Shown: piece after piece, positions 8,491 to 19,564 of the stretch | Layout: every line of letters begins with the position of its first letter | Position numbering within the stretch: the stretch's first letter is position 1 | Source of the DNA: Mycobacterium lentiflavum | Lineage (GTDB): Bacteria > Actinomycetota > Actinomycetes > Mycobacteriales > Mycobacteriaceae | Assembly: GCF_022374895.2 (NCBI RefSeq) | Contig: NZ_CP092423.2 | Coordinates: 744,001-808,000, forward strand | Direction of reading: 5' to 3' | DNA length: 64,000 nucleotides | Program-made: the position numbers and the translations under genes | Notes under the pieces: model-generated | Told to the model about the DNA's origin: nothing | Databases searched by the model: none | Seen by the model: the letters and a program-made list of their open reading frames with translations, nothing else

Positions 8491-9399
8491 TTAGCTATCG
8501 CTATCAGGGACGATGACGTGCGTGGGATCGGGTCGCAGGTCAGGGGGGGCCTGGCTGTAGTCGCCGAACGGGCCGTCGCGGTGCTGCACCGCGGCCCGGA
8601 CGCCCTGGGTTTGGGCGGTGTTGATGAAGCCGAGCGCGTCGGGCGTATTACGCATCAGACCGTCCAGGATGCCGCCCAGCGTTTGGGTGGAGGCCAGTCC
8701 CATGTTCTCGTAGGCCTGGTTGACGATCAGCTTCTGCGCCTGCAGCTGCGACAGTGGGATGTGTGCCAGCTCGGCGGCGATCTCTGCGACCCGGGCCTCG
8801 AGGCGGTCGAACGGCACCGCCTCGTTGATCAGCTCGATTTCGGCGGCCTGGACGCCGGACAGCGGCCGGCCGGTCAGCGAATGCCACTTGGCCTTGGCCA
8901 GGCTCAGGCGGTAGAGCCACATGCCGGTCAGGTACGCACCCCACATCCGGCTATAAGGAGTGCCGATGACGGCGTCTTCACTGGCGATGATGATGTCGGC
9001 GCACAACGCGTAATCGCTCGCGCCGCCGACACACCAGCCGTGCACCTGCGCGATCACCGGCTTGGACGCCCGCCAGATCGCCATGAATTTCTGCGTGGGC
9101 CCGGTCGCACGGGCGCTGACCATCGCGAAGTCCTTGCCCGGATCCCACTTCCCGTCGGTCATCATCGACTCGCCCCAGTGCTGGAATCCGCCACCGAAGT
9201 CGTAGCCGCCGGAGAACGCCCGGCCGGCGCCGCGCAGCACGATGACCTTGACTCCCGGATCCCGCTCGGCGAGGCCGATGGCGGCCTCGATCTCGTCGGG
9301 CATCGGCGGCACGATCGTGTTGAGGTGCTCGGGGCGGTTCAGCGTGATGGTCGCGACCGGACCGGAGGTCTTGTACAGCAGAGTCTCGAAGTCGGGCAT
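8491..9399 (-). CDS. echA2: Enoyl-CoA hydratase/isomerase family protein (EchA2 type)
   Basis: 302-residue crotonase-fold protein. The oxyanion-hole segments are visible as RGAGRAFSGGYDFGGG (about residues 57-72) and the VHGWCVGGASDYALCADI helix (about 120). The family hydrates or isomerises acyl-CoA thioesters. The usual catalytic glutamates of true enoyl-CoA hydratases are not evident at the expected place, so the reaction is uncertain. The ATG at 9399 was chosen because residues before it lack crotonase similarity and overlap the neighbouring gene. A 14-base gap separates it from the small membrane protein gene upstream, suggesting cotranscription. Confidence 0.87.
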   Translation of the reverse strand: MPDFETLLYKTSGPVATITLNRPEHLNTIVPPMPDEIEAAIGLAERDPGVKVIVLRGAGRAFSGGYDFGGGFQHWGESMMTDGKWDPGKDFAMVSARATGPTQKFMAIWRASKPVIAQVHGWCVGGASDYALCADIIIASEDAVIGTPYSRMWGAYLTGMWLYRLSLAKAKWHSLTGRPLSGVQAAEIELINEAVPFDRLEARVAEIAAELAHIPLSQLQAQKLIVNQAYENMGLASTQTLGGILDGLMRNTPDALGFINTAQTQGVRAAVQHRDGPFGDYSQAPPDLRPDPTHVIVPDSDS

Positions 9400-9413
9400 A
9401 GAGCCAGTGTGGG

Positions 9414-9740
9414 TTAGCCCTCCTCGACGGGCGGATCGGGTTCGCGATTTTCCGGACTCGACGCGTAGATCTGGTCGCCGATCTTCAGGTAGGGCGTGGT
9501 GAAGTAGGCCGTGCTCAGGACCAGTGTCGAGAAGATCAGTGTGGTGATGACGGCGTTCGGCCACAGTTGTCCCGTCCCGAAGCCGAAAAGGACGATGCCG
9601 AGAGCCGAGGTCCCCCAATAGAAGTAGCGGGCCTTGCGGCGCTGCGAGATGAAGCGGAAACGGGACTGCGCCCACCCGGCGATGATCAGGATCAGACCGG
9701 CGATGACCATGCCGAATTCGATGATGTCAAGGATCTTCAC
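9414..9740 (-). CDS. Small membrane protein, three predicted helices, function unknown
   Basis: 108-residue protein starting with GTG at 9740, which overlaps the stop of the upstream peptidase gene (GTGA) and is preceded by a GGGAGG ribosome-binding site. Three hydrophobic stretches (about residues 8-26, 40-56 and 60-82) are followed by a short acidic, proline-rich tail. I recognise no family. The coupling to the prolyl oligopeptidase suggests a shared transcript but gives no function. In M. tuberculosis a mazEF toxin-antitoxin pair lies near this place, and nothing like that is visible here. Confidence 0.72.
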   Translation of the reverse strand: MKILDIIEFGMVIAGLILIIAGWAQSRFRFISQRRKARYFYWGTSALGIVLFGFGTGQLWPNAVITTLIFSTLVLSTAYFTTPYLKIGDQIYASSPENREPDPPVEEG

Positions 9741-11773
9741 GGTTGGCCTCCCAGCGTCCGCCATAGGAACGAATAACTCAGGGCCGATTTGAAAGCGGCT
9801 TGCTCATTGTCCGCCGCACCCGCGTGCCCACCCTCGATATTCTCGTACAACCAGACCCGATGACCCGCGGCCTGCAGTGCCGCGACCATCTTGCGGGCGT
9901 GGCCGGGATGCACCCGGTCGTCGCGCGTGGACGTGGTGAACAGCACCGGAGGGTATTGACGTGTCGCCGAAATGTTCTGGTACGGCGAGTATTTGGAGAT
10001 GAAATCCCAGTCATCGGGGTTGTCCGGATCGCCGTACTCGGCCACCCACGACGCGCCGGCCAGCAACAGGTGGTAGCGCTTCATGTCCAGCAGCGGCACA
10101 TCGCAGACCAGCGCGCCGAATTTCTCCGGGTACTTGGTCAACATGATGCCCATCAGCAGCCCGCCGTTGCTGCCACCCTGGGCGCCCAGTTGCGCGACAC
10201 TGGTGATGCCGCGGTTCACCAAATCGTCTGCCACGGCGGCGAAATCCTCGTCGACCTTGTGCCGGTTCTCGCGCATCGCCTGGGTATGCCAGCGGGGCCC
10301 GTACTCGCCGCCGCCGCGAATGTTGGCCATCACGTAGGTGCCGCCGCGGGCCAGCCACAGCCGGCCCAACACCCCGCTGTATCCGGGCGTCCTGGAGGAT
10401 TCGAAACCGCCGTAACCGCCCAGCAGGGTGGGGCCGGGGCCGTCGATCGCGCGTGAGCGCACCACGAAGTACGGGATCTTTGTCCCGTCCTTCGACGGCA
10501 CGAAATACTGCTTCACGTCCAGGTTTTCGGCATCGAAGAATGCCGGCGCAGACTTGATCTGCTCGAGCTTCCCGGCACCGGTGCCGCGCAGCAGCCGTGA
10601 AGGAATATCGAATCCGCTTGAATCCAAGAAGAATTCGTCGCCGGTGTCGTCGGCGGCCGCGATGACCGTGTTGGCCGCTGCTGGGATGCCGGCGATCGTT
10701 TGTCGCTGCCAGGTGCCGGGCGTGACGATTTCGACCCGGCTGGCGACGTCGGCCAGTGTCACCAGCAACAGCCGGTCGCGGGTCCACGCCGTCTGGTGCA
10801 GGCAGGTGTGCTCGTCTGGTTCGAAGACCACCTGCAAAGCGGCTGTCCCGGCGAGGAATTCGTCGTAGTCGGCCGCCAGCAGTGAGCCGGCTCGATAGGT
10901 AGCGGCGTCGAGCGCCCAATCGCTGCGCAGCTCGATCAACAACCATTGACGGTGTATCGACGTGCTCGCGTCGGTGGGCACGTCGATGCGGATCAGTTCC
11001 GACCCGCGTATCTCGTAGGTCTCTTCGTTCCAGAAGTCGACCGCGCGACCGACGAAGGTGCGTTCGAAGCCTGGCGTGCGATCGGCGCTGCCGGACACGC
11101 TGACGTCGGTACGCCTGCCGGAGAAGACCGTTTCGGCCTCGCTCAACGGGGTGCCGCGCCGCCATCGCTTCACGATGCGCGGGTATCCGGATTCGGTCAG
11201 CGAATCGGGGCCGAAGTCGGTGCCGACCAGCACCGTATCCGGGTCGGCCCAGCCGATCTGCGACTTGGCTTCCGGTAGCGCGAACCCGTCGGAGATGAAT
11301 TCGCGTGTGCGCATGTCGAATTCGCGCACGATCACCGCGTCCGAGCCGCCGCGAGACAGATTGACCAACGCGCGGGTGAACTCCGGCTCGATGACCGTGG
11401 CGCCGGCCCACACCCACTTCTCGTCGTCGGTGCGACCGAGCTCGTCGACATCGATCAGTACGTCCCACTCGGGGGCGTCGCCGCGGTAGCTGTCCAGCGT
11501 GGTGCGCCGCCAGAGCCCGCGCGGATTGGTGGCGTCGCGCCAGAAGTTGTACAGGTATTCGCCGCGGCGTCGCACGTAGGGGATGCGGGCGTCGGTGTCG
11601 AGAACCTCCAGCGCCTCGGCGCGCATCCGTTCGAAGTCCGCCTCGTATCGGCCACTGCAGAACTGCGCCATCGTCGGTTTGTTGCGGGCCCGCACCCAAT
11701 CCAGTGCCTTTTCGGCGGTGACATCCTCAAGCCACAGGTACGGGTCGTCGGGGTCGGAATTAGTTGCCGTCAT
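9737..11773 (-). CDS. Prolyl oligopeptidase family serine peptidase (Rv0457c type)
   Basis: 678-residue S9 peptidase. An N-terminal seven-bladed beta-propeller (about residues 60-415) precedes an alpha/beta-hydrolase domain with nucleophile S535 in GGSNGG, acid D619 in RDDRVHPGHA and base H650 in GGHAGAA; all three are present. The DPYLWLED box close to the N terminus is typical of the family. It should cleave short peptides after proline or related residues in the cytoplasm, as there is no signal peptide. The ATG at 11773 leaves 82 bases to the divergent aldehyde dehydrogenase gene. Confidence 0.92.
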   Translation of the reverse strand: MTATNSDPDDPYLWLEDVTAEKALDWVRARNKPTMAQFCSGRYEADFERMRAEALEVLDTDARIPYVRRRGEYLYNFWRDATNPRGLWRRTTLDSYRGDAPEWDVLIDVDELGRTDDEKWVWAGATVIEPEFTRALVNLSRGGSDAVIVREFDMRTREFISDGFALPEAKSQIGWADPDTVLVGTDFGPDSLTESGYPRIVKRWRRGTPLSEAETVFSGRRTDVSVSGSADRTPGFERTFVGRAVDFWNEETYEIRGSELIRIDVPTDASTSIHRQWLLIELRSDWALDAATYRAGSLLAADYDEFLAGTAALQVVFEPDEHTCLHQTAWTRDRLLLVTLADVASRVEIVTPGTWQRQTIAGIPAAANTVIAAADDTGDEFFLDSSGFDIPSRLLRGTGAGKLEQIKSAPAFFDAENLDVKQYFVPSKDGTKIPYFVVRSRAIDGPGPTLLGGYGGFESSRTPGYSGVLGRLWLARGGTYVMANIRGGGEYGPRWHTQAMRENRHKVDEDFAAVADDLVNRGITSVAQLGAQGGSNGGLLMGIMLTKYPEKFGALVCDVPLLDMKRYHLLLAGASWVAEYGDPDNPDDWDFISKYSPYQNISATRQYPPVLFTTSTRDDRVHPGHARKMVAALQAAGHRVWLYENIEGGHAGAADNEQAAFKSALSYSFLWRTLGGQP

Positions 11774-11855
11774 GAAAGCCCTGTCATGGAAGCCATTGTG
11801 GTCCCAGCGGTAGTGTGAGCTGTATTACAGGTGAAGCAGAACGGGAGTCGAGCTA

Positions 11856-13378
<1,523 letters not shown>

Positions 13379-13379
<1 letters not shown>

Positions 13380-13867
13380 TGCGCGCTCCGGCGACCCCGG
13401 CAGGTGTCGTCATCACCGATGCCGCCGCCGACCTGCTGGCTCGGCTGCAGGACCGGCACGGGCCGGTGATGTTTCACCAGTCCGGCGGCTGCTGCGACGG
13501 GTCGTCACCGATGTGCTATCCGCGCGGCGACTTCCTCGTCGGGGACCGCGACGTGCTGCTGGGCGTCCTCGATCTGGGAGCCGACGGCGTCGCGGTGTGG
13601 ATCTCGGGTCCGCAGTACGCGGCCTGGAAACACACCCAGCTGGTCATCGACGTGGTGCCCGGCCGCGGCGGCGGATTCAGCCTGGAGGCACCCGAGGGGG
13701 TGCGGTTTCTCAGCCGCGGCCGCGTCTTCACCGACGAGGAGAAAGCCCAGCTAGACGCCGTCCCGGTGATCACCGGCGCCGCGTATGAGCGAGGCGAGCG
13801 ACCGTCGACTAGGGGACCGGTGATTGACGAAGCCGTGCCGGAAACGTGCCCGCCTCGTAGTCCGTGA
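13379..13867 (+). CDS. DUF779 protein (Rv0459 type)
   Basis: 162-residue protein of the DUF779 family, marked by the QSGGCCDGSSPMC segment (about residues 34-46) with three close cysteines that look able to bind a metal or cofactor, and later by WISGPQYAAW. DUF779 genes are usually coupled to ExaC-type aldehyde dehydrogenases, and this one starts at the A of the dehydrogenase stop codon (TGATG). A role in maturation or activity of the dehydrogenase is plausible but unproven. The C-terminal 30 residues are less conserved-looking and hydrophilic. Confidence 0.86.
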
Positions 13868-13885
13868 CTCAGTACCCTCGATGAG

Positions 13886-14164
13886 GTGATACCGCTACCC
13901 CGGCCCTGGCTGCTGGCCAGCGCGATGCTGATCGGCACCGCGGTCGGGTTCCTGGCGGGGGTGGCCTCGACGGTGCTGGTCCACACTCAGCTGCGGCCCG
14001 GCGTCGTCATCGCGCTGGTGGTCGGTCTGCCCAGTGTGATCGGGTTGCTGACGATCCTGTTCTCGGGGCGCCGGTGGGTGACCACGCTGGGCGCGTTCAT
14101 TCTGGCCATCGCACCCGGCTGGTTCGGGGTACTCGCCGCCCTCGAGGTGACCTCCGGTGGCTGA
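13886..14164 (+). CDS. Small hydrophobic membrane protein (Rv0460 type)
   Basis: 92-residue protein with three hydrophobic helices (about residues 8-30, 38-58 and 66-88) and no soluble domain. It starts with GTG at 13886; an overlapping ATG five bases earlier runs straight into a stop and is excluded. It overlaps the next gene by 8 bases, so the two are probably translationally coupled. Function unknown; the pair sits between the aldehyde dehydrogenase genes and lpd in mycobacteria. Confidence 0.8.
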   Translation: MIPLPRPWLLASAMLIGTAVGFLAGVASTVLVHTQLRPGVVIALVVGLPSVIGLLTILFSGRRWVTTLGAFILAIAPGWFGVLAALEVTSGG

Positions 14165-14786
14165 CAAAAAGGTCGACAAAAAGGTTGAGGACGACCGGGC
14201 GTCCAATCCGGGGACCGAGCCGTTCGTTCCGGATTTCGAGGACACCGGCACGCAGGGATTCGTCCCAGACTTCGAGGACACCGGTGAGCATTCGGTGCCG
14301 TTCGTGCCGAACTTCGATGACACCGGCGCGCAGCTCATCCCCGTCGCGGCGAAGACGCCGGCCAAATCCGAAGCCACGGACGCCGCGGCCGAGGCGCCCG
14401 CCGTTGCCCCCGAAGTGGAGCCGGCCGGTCTACCGGTGCAGTCCGTCACCGTCCCCGGCCGCTACCAGTACCTGAAGTGGTGGAAACTGGCGCTGGTGAT
14501 CCTCGGCGTGTGGGCCGCGACGGCCGAGGTCGGACTGAGCCTGTTCTATTGGTGGTTCCACACCATCGATAAGACGCCGGCGGTCTTCATGGCGCTGGTC
14601 TACGTCGTCGCGTGCACCGTCGGCGGCGTCATGCTGGCGATGGTTCAGGGCCGGCCAATGATCTCGGCGCTGTCCATAGCGGTGATGTCCGGACCGTTTG
14701 CATCCGTTGCCGCCGCGGCACCCCTGTACGGCTATTACCACTGCGCGCGCACGGCTCATTGTCTGGTCGGCATCATCCCGTATTGA
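14157..14786 (+). CDS. Membrane protein with triple FVPDFEDTG repeat (Rv0461 type)
   Basis: 209-residue protein in two halves. The N-terminal 95 residues are hydrophilic and acidic and contain three copies of a nine-residue motif: FVPDFEDTG at about 23-31 and 35-43, and FVPNFDDTG at about 49-57. The C-terminal half has three to four membrane helices from about residue 105. The start is GTG, inside the previous gene. No family function is known to me. The repeated acidic-aromatic motif looks like a multivalent binding site for a cytoplasmic partner (inference). Confidence 0.8.
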   Translation: MADKKVDKKVEDDRASNPGTEPFVPDFEDTGTQGFVPDFEDTGEHSVPFVPNFDDTGAQLIPVAAKTPAKSEATDAAAEAPAVAPEVEPAGLPVQSVTVPGRYQYLKWWKLALVILGVWAATAEVGLSLFYWWFHTIDKTPAVFMALVYVVACTVGGVMLAMVQGRPMISALSIAVMSGPFASVAAAAPLYGYYHCARTAHCLVGIIPY

Positions 14787-14833
14787 CCCACGGTGTCGTG
14801 CGGTGAGAAGTCCTCGCCCACTAGGGTGGGCTG

Positions 14834-16231
14834 GTGACTTCTCACTATGACGTCGTTGTCCTTGGAGCTGGTCCCGGCGGATATGTCGCAGCGATTCGCG
14901 CCGCGCAGCTCGGCCTGAACACCGCAATCGTCGAACCGAAGTACTGGGGTGGAGTCTGCCTCAATGTCGGCTGCATCCCGTCCAAGGCGCTGCTGCGCAA
15001 CGCCGAACTCGCGCACATCTTCACCAAGGAGGCCAAGACGTTTGGCATCAGCGGCGAGGCGACCTTCGACTACGGGGTCGCGTTCGATCGCAGCCGGAAA
15101 GTGGCCGAGGGACGCGTCGCCGGTGTGCACTTCCTGATGAAGAAGAACAAGATCACCGAGATCCACGGCTACGGGCGCTTCACCGACTCGCACACGCTGT
15201 CGGTCGATCTCAATGACGGTGGCAGCGAAACGGTCACGTTCGACAACGTCATCATCGCCACCGGCAGCAGCACCCGCCTGGTGCCGGGCACGTCGCTGTC
15301 GGAAAACGTGGTCACCTACGAGAAGCTGATCCTGACCCGGGAGCTGCCGCGGTCGATCGTCATCGCCGGGGCCGGCGCCATCGGCATGGAGTTCGGCTAT
15401 GTGCTGAAGAACTACGGCGTCGATGTGACCATCGTCGAGTTCCTGCCGCGCGCGCTGCCCAACGAGGACGCCGACGCGTCCAAGGAGATCGAAAAGCAGT
15501 TCAAGAAATTGGGCGTCAAGGTCCTCACCGGAACCAAGGTCGAGTCCATCACCGACGGTGGTTCAGAGGTCACGGTCACCGTCAGCAAGGACGGTAAGTC
15601 CGAGGAGCTCAAGGCCGAAAAGGTGTTGCAGGCCATCGGTTTTGCGCCCAACGTCGACGGCTACGGATTGGACGCGGCCGGCGTCGCGCTGACCGATCGC
15701 AAGGCCATCGGGATCACCGACTACATGCGCACCAACGTCGACCACATCTACGCCATCGGCGACGTCACCGGAAAGCTCCAGCTGGCCCACGTCGCCGAAG
15801 CGCAAGGTGTGGTTGCGGCCGAAACCATCGCCGGCGCAGAGACTTTGGCGCTCGGCGACTACCGGATGCTGCCGCGTGCGACATTCTGCCAGCCGAACGT
15901 CGCGAGCTTCGGGCTGACCGAGGAGCAGGCCCGCGAGGAAGGCTACGACGTGGTGGTGGCCAAGTTCCCGTTCACCGCCAACGCCAAAGCGCATGGCGTG
16001 GGCGACCCCAGCGGTTTCGTCAAGCTGATCGCCGACGCCAAGTACGGCGAACTGCTGGGCGGCCACCTGGTCGGCCACGACGTGTCCGAGCTGCTGCCCG
16101 AACTCACCCTGGCGCAGAAGTGGGACCTGACCGCCACCGAGCTGGCCCGCAATGTGCACACCCACCCGACCATGTCCGAGGCGCTGCAGGAGTGCTTCCA
16201 CGGCCTGACCGGTCACATGATCAACTTCTGA
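14834..16231 (+). CDS. lpd: Dihydrolipoamide dehydrogenase (E3)
   Basis: 465-residue flavoprotein disulfide reductase. FAD motif [10 protein letters not shown] at residues 11-20, redox-active pair C42/C47 in [16 protein letters not shown] motif [10 protein letters not shown] and the C-terminal HTHPTMSE with the catalytic His-Glu dyad are all visible. In mycobacteria this single Lpd serves pyruvate and branched-chain keto-acid dehydrogenases and the peroxynitrite-reductase/peroxidase system with DlaT, AhpD and AhpC. Start GTG at 14834. The protein is near-identical to the M. tuberculosis enzyme in the motifs I can compare. Confidence 0.97.
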   Translation: MTSHYDVVVLGAGPGGYVAAIRAAQLGLNTAIVEPKYWGGVCLNVGCIPSKALLRNAELAHIFTKEAKTFGISGEATFDYGVAFDRSRKVAEGRVAGVHFLMKKNKITEIHGYGRFTDSHTLSVDLNDGGSETVTFDNVIIATGSSTRLVPGTSLSENVVTYEKLILTRELPRSIVIAGAGAIGMEFGYVLKNYGVDVTIVEFLPRALPNEDADASKEIEKQFKKLGVKVLTGTKVESITDGGSEVTVTVSKDGKSEELKAEKVLQAIGFAPNVDGYGLDAAGVALTDRKAIGITDYMRTNVDHIYAIGDVTGKLQLAHVAEAQGVVAAETIAGAETLALGDYRMLPRATFCQPNVASFGLTEEQAREEGYDVVVAKFPFTANAKAHGVGDPSGFVKLIADAKYGELLGGHLVGHDVSELLPELTLAQKWDLTATELARNVHTHPTMSEALQECFHGLTGHMINF

Positions 16232-16237
16232 GCGCCG

Positions 16238-16513
16238 ATGATTCGTGGCGAGACCATTCTCGGTGCCCTGGCGGGTGTGGCTACCGGTTATGTGCTGTGG
16301 CTGGTTGCCATTTCGCTCGTCGGCGACAACGCGACGGCGGGCCATTGGGCTCCGCGGGTGTTGCTGGGGTCGGTACTGCTGGGAGTTTTCGGCGCGATTT
16401 TGGGTTTTGTGGCACGCCGGCGCCGCAAGTACCTGTGGTCGGCGTTCGCTTTCGCCCTGCCAATACTGCCGGTGATTTTGACGCTGGCGGTGCTGGCCGA
16501 CGTCTACGCCTGA
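16238..16513 (+). CDS. Small membrane protein (Rv0463 type)
   Basis: 91-residue protein with three hydrophobic helices and a basic RRRRK loop between the second and third, suggesting the loop is cytoplasmic. It starts 7 bases after the lpd stop and is probably cotranscribed with it. No function is known. It ends 4 bases from the stop of the convergent AhpD-like gene. Confidence 0.78.
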   Translation: MIRGETILGALAGVATGYVLWLVAISLVGDNATAGHWAPRVLLGSVLLGVFGAILGFVARRRRKYLWSAFAFALPILPVILTLAVLADVYA

Positions 16514-16517
16514 GGCA

Positions 16518-17096
16518 CTATCTCGGGTTGTCCAACTCGATGTTCAACGCGGATATCGTCGCGGCCAGCCCATCGTATTGCGTTGCGAGCAAGCAGAATT
16601 CGATGAGCCGGTGCCGGTCGAGGTGCATCGCGAGTTGTCGCCAAGTGTCCTCGCTGATGGACCGGTTCTTGATCAGCTCATCCGTCGCGTTCAGCAGCGC
16701 CTGTTGCCGGGCGCTCAATATCACCCGGGGTCCGTCGCCGTCCGGAGCGTCGGGCCAAGCGAAAATCGCTGCCTGCATGTGAGCGTCCAGACCGAATCGG
16801 CGTCCCATCTTCCGATGGTGCTGCAGCTCGTATTCGCTCGAACGCAAATGCGCGACGCGCAGGATCACCAGTTCGGTATCCATCCGCGGCAACCGGCCAC
16901 GCAGCAGCCGGCCGCCGTAGAGCGACCACGCCCAGAACAATCCTTGGCGCTGACCGAGCGTGGTGAACAGGTGCATTTCGGGTGCCTGCAATTTGCGCGC
17001 GGCGCCTTTGGCGAGCAGCCAGTTGATCGGACCCAGCCGGCGTAACTTGGTGGACGACGGGATGCGGGCGAGCTGGCCGGCCGGCGTGCCGCTCAT
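16518..17096 (-). CDS. Carboxymuconolactone decarboxylase / AhpD-like protein (Rv0464c type)
   Basis: 192-residue all-helical CMD-family protein (core about residues 60-130, with VILRVAHLRSSEYELQHH). The CxxC redox pair of AhpD and classical peroxidase-type CMD proteins is replaced here: the segment reads LRSSEYELQHH, so a thiol peroxidase function is unlikely. It overlaps ramB by 4 bases (ATGA) and is therefore probably co-expressed with the acetate regulator. The substrate is unknown. Confidence 0.8.
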   Translation of the reverse strand: MSGTPAGQLARIPSSTKLRRLGPINWLLAKGAARKLQAPEMHLFTTLGQRQGLFWAWSLYGGRLLRGRLPRMDTELVILRVAHLRSSEYELQHHRKMGRRFGLDAHMQAAIFAWPDAPDGDGPRVILSARQQALLNATDELIKNRSISEDTWRQLAMHLDRHRLIEFCLLATQYDGLAATISALNIELDNPR

Positions 17097-18517
17097 GGCT
17101 GCTTCACCAGGTACGGCGACACCGTGCTGCGGTGCTCGTCGAGATCGAGGGCGTGGCCCAATGCCGGGAAGGCCCGCTGCGGACAGTTATCGCGTTCGCA
17201 GACACGGCAACCCGCGCCGATGGGTGTCGCTGAACGGCCTGGGTCTCCCGACAAGTCCAGTCCTTCCGAGTAGACGAGCCGGTGCGCGTGCCGCAGCTCG
17301 CAGCCCAGCCCGATCGCGAAGGTTTTACCTGGCTGACCATACCGGGCTGCGCGGCGCTCTACGGTGCGGGCCACCCACATGTAGTTGCGGCCGTCGGGCA
17401 TCTGTGCGATCTGCACCAGGATCTTGCCCGGGTTGGCAAACGTCTCGTAGACGTTCCACAGCGGACAGGTGCCGCCGCTGGAGGAGAAATGAAAACCGGT
17501 GGCGGACTGACGCTTCGACATATTGCCGGCTCGGTCCACCCGGACGAACGAGAACGGCACCCCCCGCATCGACGGCCGTTGCATCGTGGACAGCCGGTGC
17601 GCGATGGTTTCGTAGCTCACCGAGTAGAACGCCGACAGGCGCTCGACGTCGTAGCGGAAATTCTCGGCGACGTCGTGGAATTGGCGATAGGGCAGCACCG
17701 CGGCGGCGGCGAAGTAATTGGCCAGTCCCAGCCGGGCCAGCGTGTGGGACTCCTCGCTGGTGAATTTGCCCTCGGCGACCATGCTGTCGATCAGGTCGCC
17801 GAACTCGAGGTAGGCCAGCTCGGCGGCCATCTTGAAGACCTGCTGGCCCAGCGAGAGGTAATTGCTCATCTCGAGCGTCTTGGTCTTGGGCTCGTAGCGG
17901 TGCAGGACCGTATCGCCCAGGTCGATGCGCCTGTTGATGTGGACGCCGTGCACCTCGGTGAGCCGCCTGGTCAATTCGCGGGCCAGGTCGCCGCGGTTCA
18001 GCCGGGTGTGGACAGTGAGGTCTTCGGCGGCGGTGTCCAGCTCGTGCAGGTAGTTCTGCCGTTGGTAGAAGTAGTCGCGCACCTCCTCGTGCGGCATCGT
18101 GATCGATCCGCTGCCGCTGCCGTCGGAGTAACGCTCCTCGGTGGCGGCGGCCAGCTGCGCGGTGGTGAGCCGGTAGCGCCGGTGCAGGTTGACCACCGCG
18201 CGCGCCAGGGCCGGATGGGCGTTGACCATCGCGGCGACCTCGGGCGCGTCGACGTCGATGTCCAGATCGCGATCCATGGTCACTTCGCGCAGCTCGGCGA
18301 CCAGGCGGGTGTCGTCCTGGGAGGCGAAGAAGGTCGCGTCGACACCGAACACCTCGGTGATCCGCAGCAACACGGCCACCGTCAGCGGGCGAACGTCGTG
18401 CTCGATCTGGTTGAGGTAGCTCGGCGAGATCTCGAGCAATTGGGCCAGCGCGGCCTGGGAGAACCCGCGCTCGTTGCGCAGCTGGCGAACGCGTGACCCG
18501 ACGAACGTCTTGGACAT
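17093..18517 (-). CDS. ramB: RamB, regulator of acetate metabolism
   Basis: 474-residue transcription factor, the same length as in M. tuberculosis. An N-terminal XRE helix-turn-helix (about residues 8-62, with LAQLLEISPSYLNQIE) is followed by the short-chain fatty-acid-regulator domain and, at the C terminus, a cysteine cluster (GAGCRVCERDNCP). RamB controls icl1 and itself in M. tuberculosis and acetate genes in Corynebacterium. TTTGC/GCAAA elements occur 34 bases upstream of its start and in front of icl1. The ATG at 18517 is preferred, since the long upstream extension crosses the operator and has no coding character. Confidence 0.95.
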   Translation of the reverse strand: MSKTFVGSRVRQLRNERGFSQAALAQLLEISPSYLNQIEHDVRPLTVAVLLRITEVFGVDATFFASQDDTRLVAELREVTMDRDLDIDVDAPEVAAMVNAHPALARAVVNLHRRYRLTTAQLAAATEERYSDGSGSGSITMPHEEVRDYFYQRQNYLHELDTAAEDLTVHTRLNRGDLARELTRRLTEVHGVHINRRIDLGDTVLHRYEPKTKTLEMSNYLSLGQQVFKMAAELAYLEFGDLIDSMVAEGKFTSEESHTLARLGLANYFAAAAVLPYRQFHDVAENFRYDVERLSAFYSVSYETIAHRLSTMQRPSMRGVPFSFVRVDRAGNMSKRQSATGFHFSSSGGTCPLWNVYETFANPGKILVQIAQMPDGRNYMWVARTVERRAARYGQPGKTFAIGLGCELRHAHRLVYSEGLDLSGDPGRSATPIGAGCRVCERDNCPQRAFPALGHALDLDEHRSTVSPYLVKQP

Positions 18518-18550
18518 TTGTGTCAGCTTACCGGGGTTGCGAAGAATGGG

Positions 18551-18567
18551 TTTGCAAGCTTGGCAAA
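18551..18567. promoter_or_regulatory. Putative RamB operator upstream of ramB
   Basis: TTTGC and GCAAA arms flank a 7-base centre containing AAGCTT, giving an inverted repeat between divergent ramB and the thioesterase gene. It resembles the RamB box described in Corynebacterium and used for autoregulation in M. tuberculosis. A looser copy (TTTGGCGTTTG) lies just beyond, at about 18588-18598. Confidence 0.55.
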
Positions 18568-18680
18568 CACCAATGGACATCGTCGGGTTTGGCGTTTGTC
18601 CGCCGTCGTTGGCATGATTCGCCTCGGGGTCTCGGGCAAACCCCGGGATTCCACAGGTAAGGCAATTGGGGAGCGAAGTC

Positions 18681-19475
18681 GTGAGCCTGGACAAATCAAT
18701 GATGCCGGTGCCCGACGGTCACCCAGACGTGTTCGACCGGGAGTGGCCGCTGCGGGTTGGTGACATCGACCGCACCGGACGGCTGCGGTTGGACGCCGCG
18801 TGCCGCCACATCCAGGACATCGGCCAGGACCAGCTGCGCGAGATGGGCTTCGAGGAGACCCATCCGCTGTGGATCGTCCGGCGCACGATGCTCGACCTGC
18901 TGCGGCCGATCGAGTTCCAGGACATGCTGCGGTGCCGGCGCTGGTGTTCGGGCACCTCCAACCGATGGTGCGAGATGCGGGTTCGCGTGGACGGACGCAA
19001 GGGCGGCCTGATCGAATCCGAGGCCTTCTGGATCAACATCAACCGGGAAACCCAGATGCCCTCGCGCATCTCCGACGACTTCCTCGAGGGACTGCACAAG
19101 ACCACGTCCGTCGACCGGTTGCGGTGGAAGGGTTACCTGAAGCCGGGCAGCCGCGACGACGCTGCCGAGATCCACGAGTTCCCCATCCGGGTCACCGATA
19201 TCGACCTGTTCGACCACGTCAACAACTCGGTCTACTGGAGCGTCATCGAGGACTACCTGGCGTCGCACGTGGACTTGATGCGGGAGCCGCTGCGCATCAC
19301 GATCGAGCACGAGGCGCCGGTGGCACTGGGCGACAAGCTGGAGATCATCTCGCACATTCATCCGGCCGGATCGACCGAACAGTTCGGTGCCGCACTCGCC
19401 GATCGGCCTGTTAGAACGCTCACATATGCGGTCGGCGACGAGACCAAAGCGGTCGCGTCGCTCTTTAATCTCTAA
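18681..19475 (+). CDS. Acyl-ACP thioesterase family protein (Rv0466 type)
   Basis: 264-residue protein with two hotdog folds (about residues 15-140 and 160-262), the layout of plant FatA/FatB-like thioesterases. The second domain contains the DLFDHVNNSVYW motif with the conserved Asp-His-Asn region. It should release a fatty acid from acyl-ACP or acyl-CoA. The GTG at 18681 follows a GGGGAG ribosome-binding site and gives exactly the M. tuberculosis length; a TTG 15 bases upstream is less likely. It diverges from ramB across a region holding RamB-like sites and precedes icl1, so co-regulation is possible. Confidence 0.88.
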   Translation: MSLDKSMMPVPDGHPDVFDREWPLRVGDIDRTGRLRLDAACRHIQDIGQDQLREMGFEETHPLWIVRRTMLDLLRPIEFQDMLRCRRWCSGTSNRWCEMRVRVDGRKGGLIESEAFWININRETQMPSRISDDFLEGLHKTTSVDRLRWKGYLKPGSRDDAAEIHEFPIRVTDIDLFDHVNNSVYWSVIEDYLASHVDLMREPLRITIEHEAPVALGDKLEIISHIHPAGSTEQFGAALADRPVRTLTYAVGDETKAVASLFNL

Positions 19476-19564
19476 CCGGACAAGCGTCCTGGTAAATCGC
19501 GGGCTGACCTGCGGATTCGGGTTACTGACGGGTAGCTTCTGAAACGGTTCAGTTGCTGTACATC

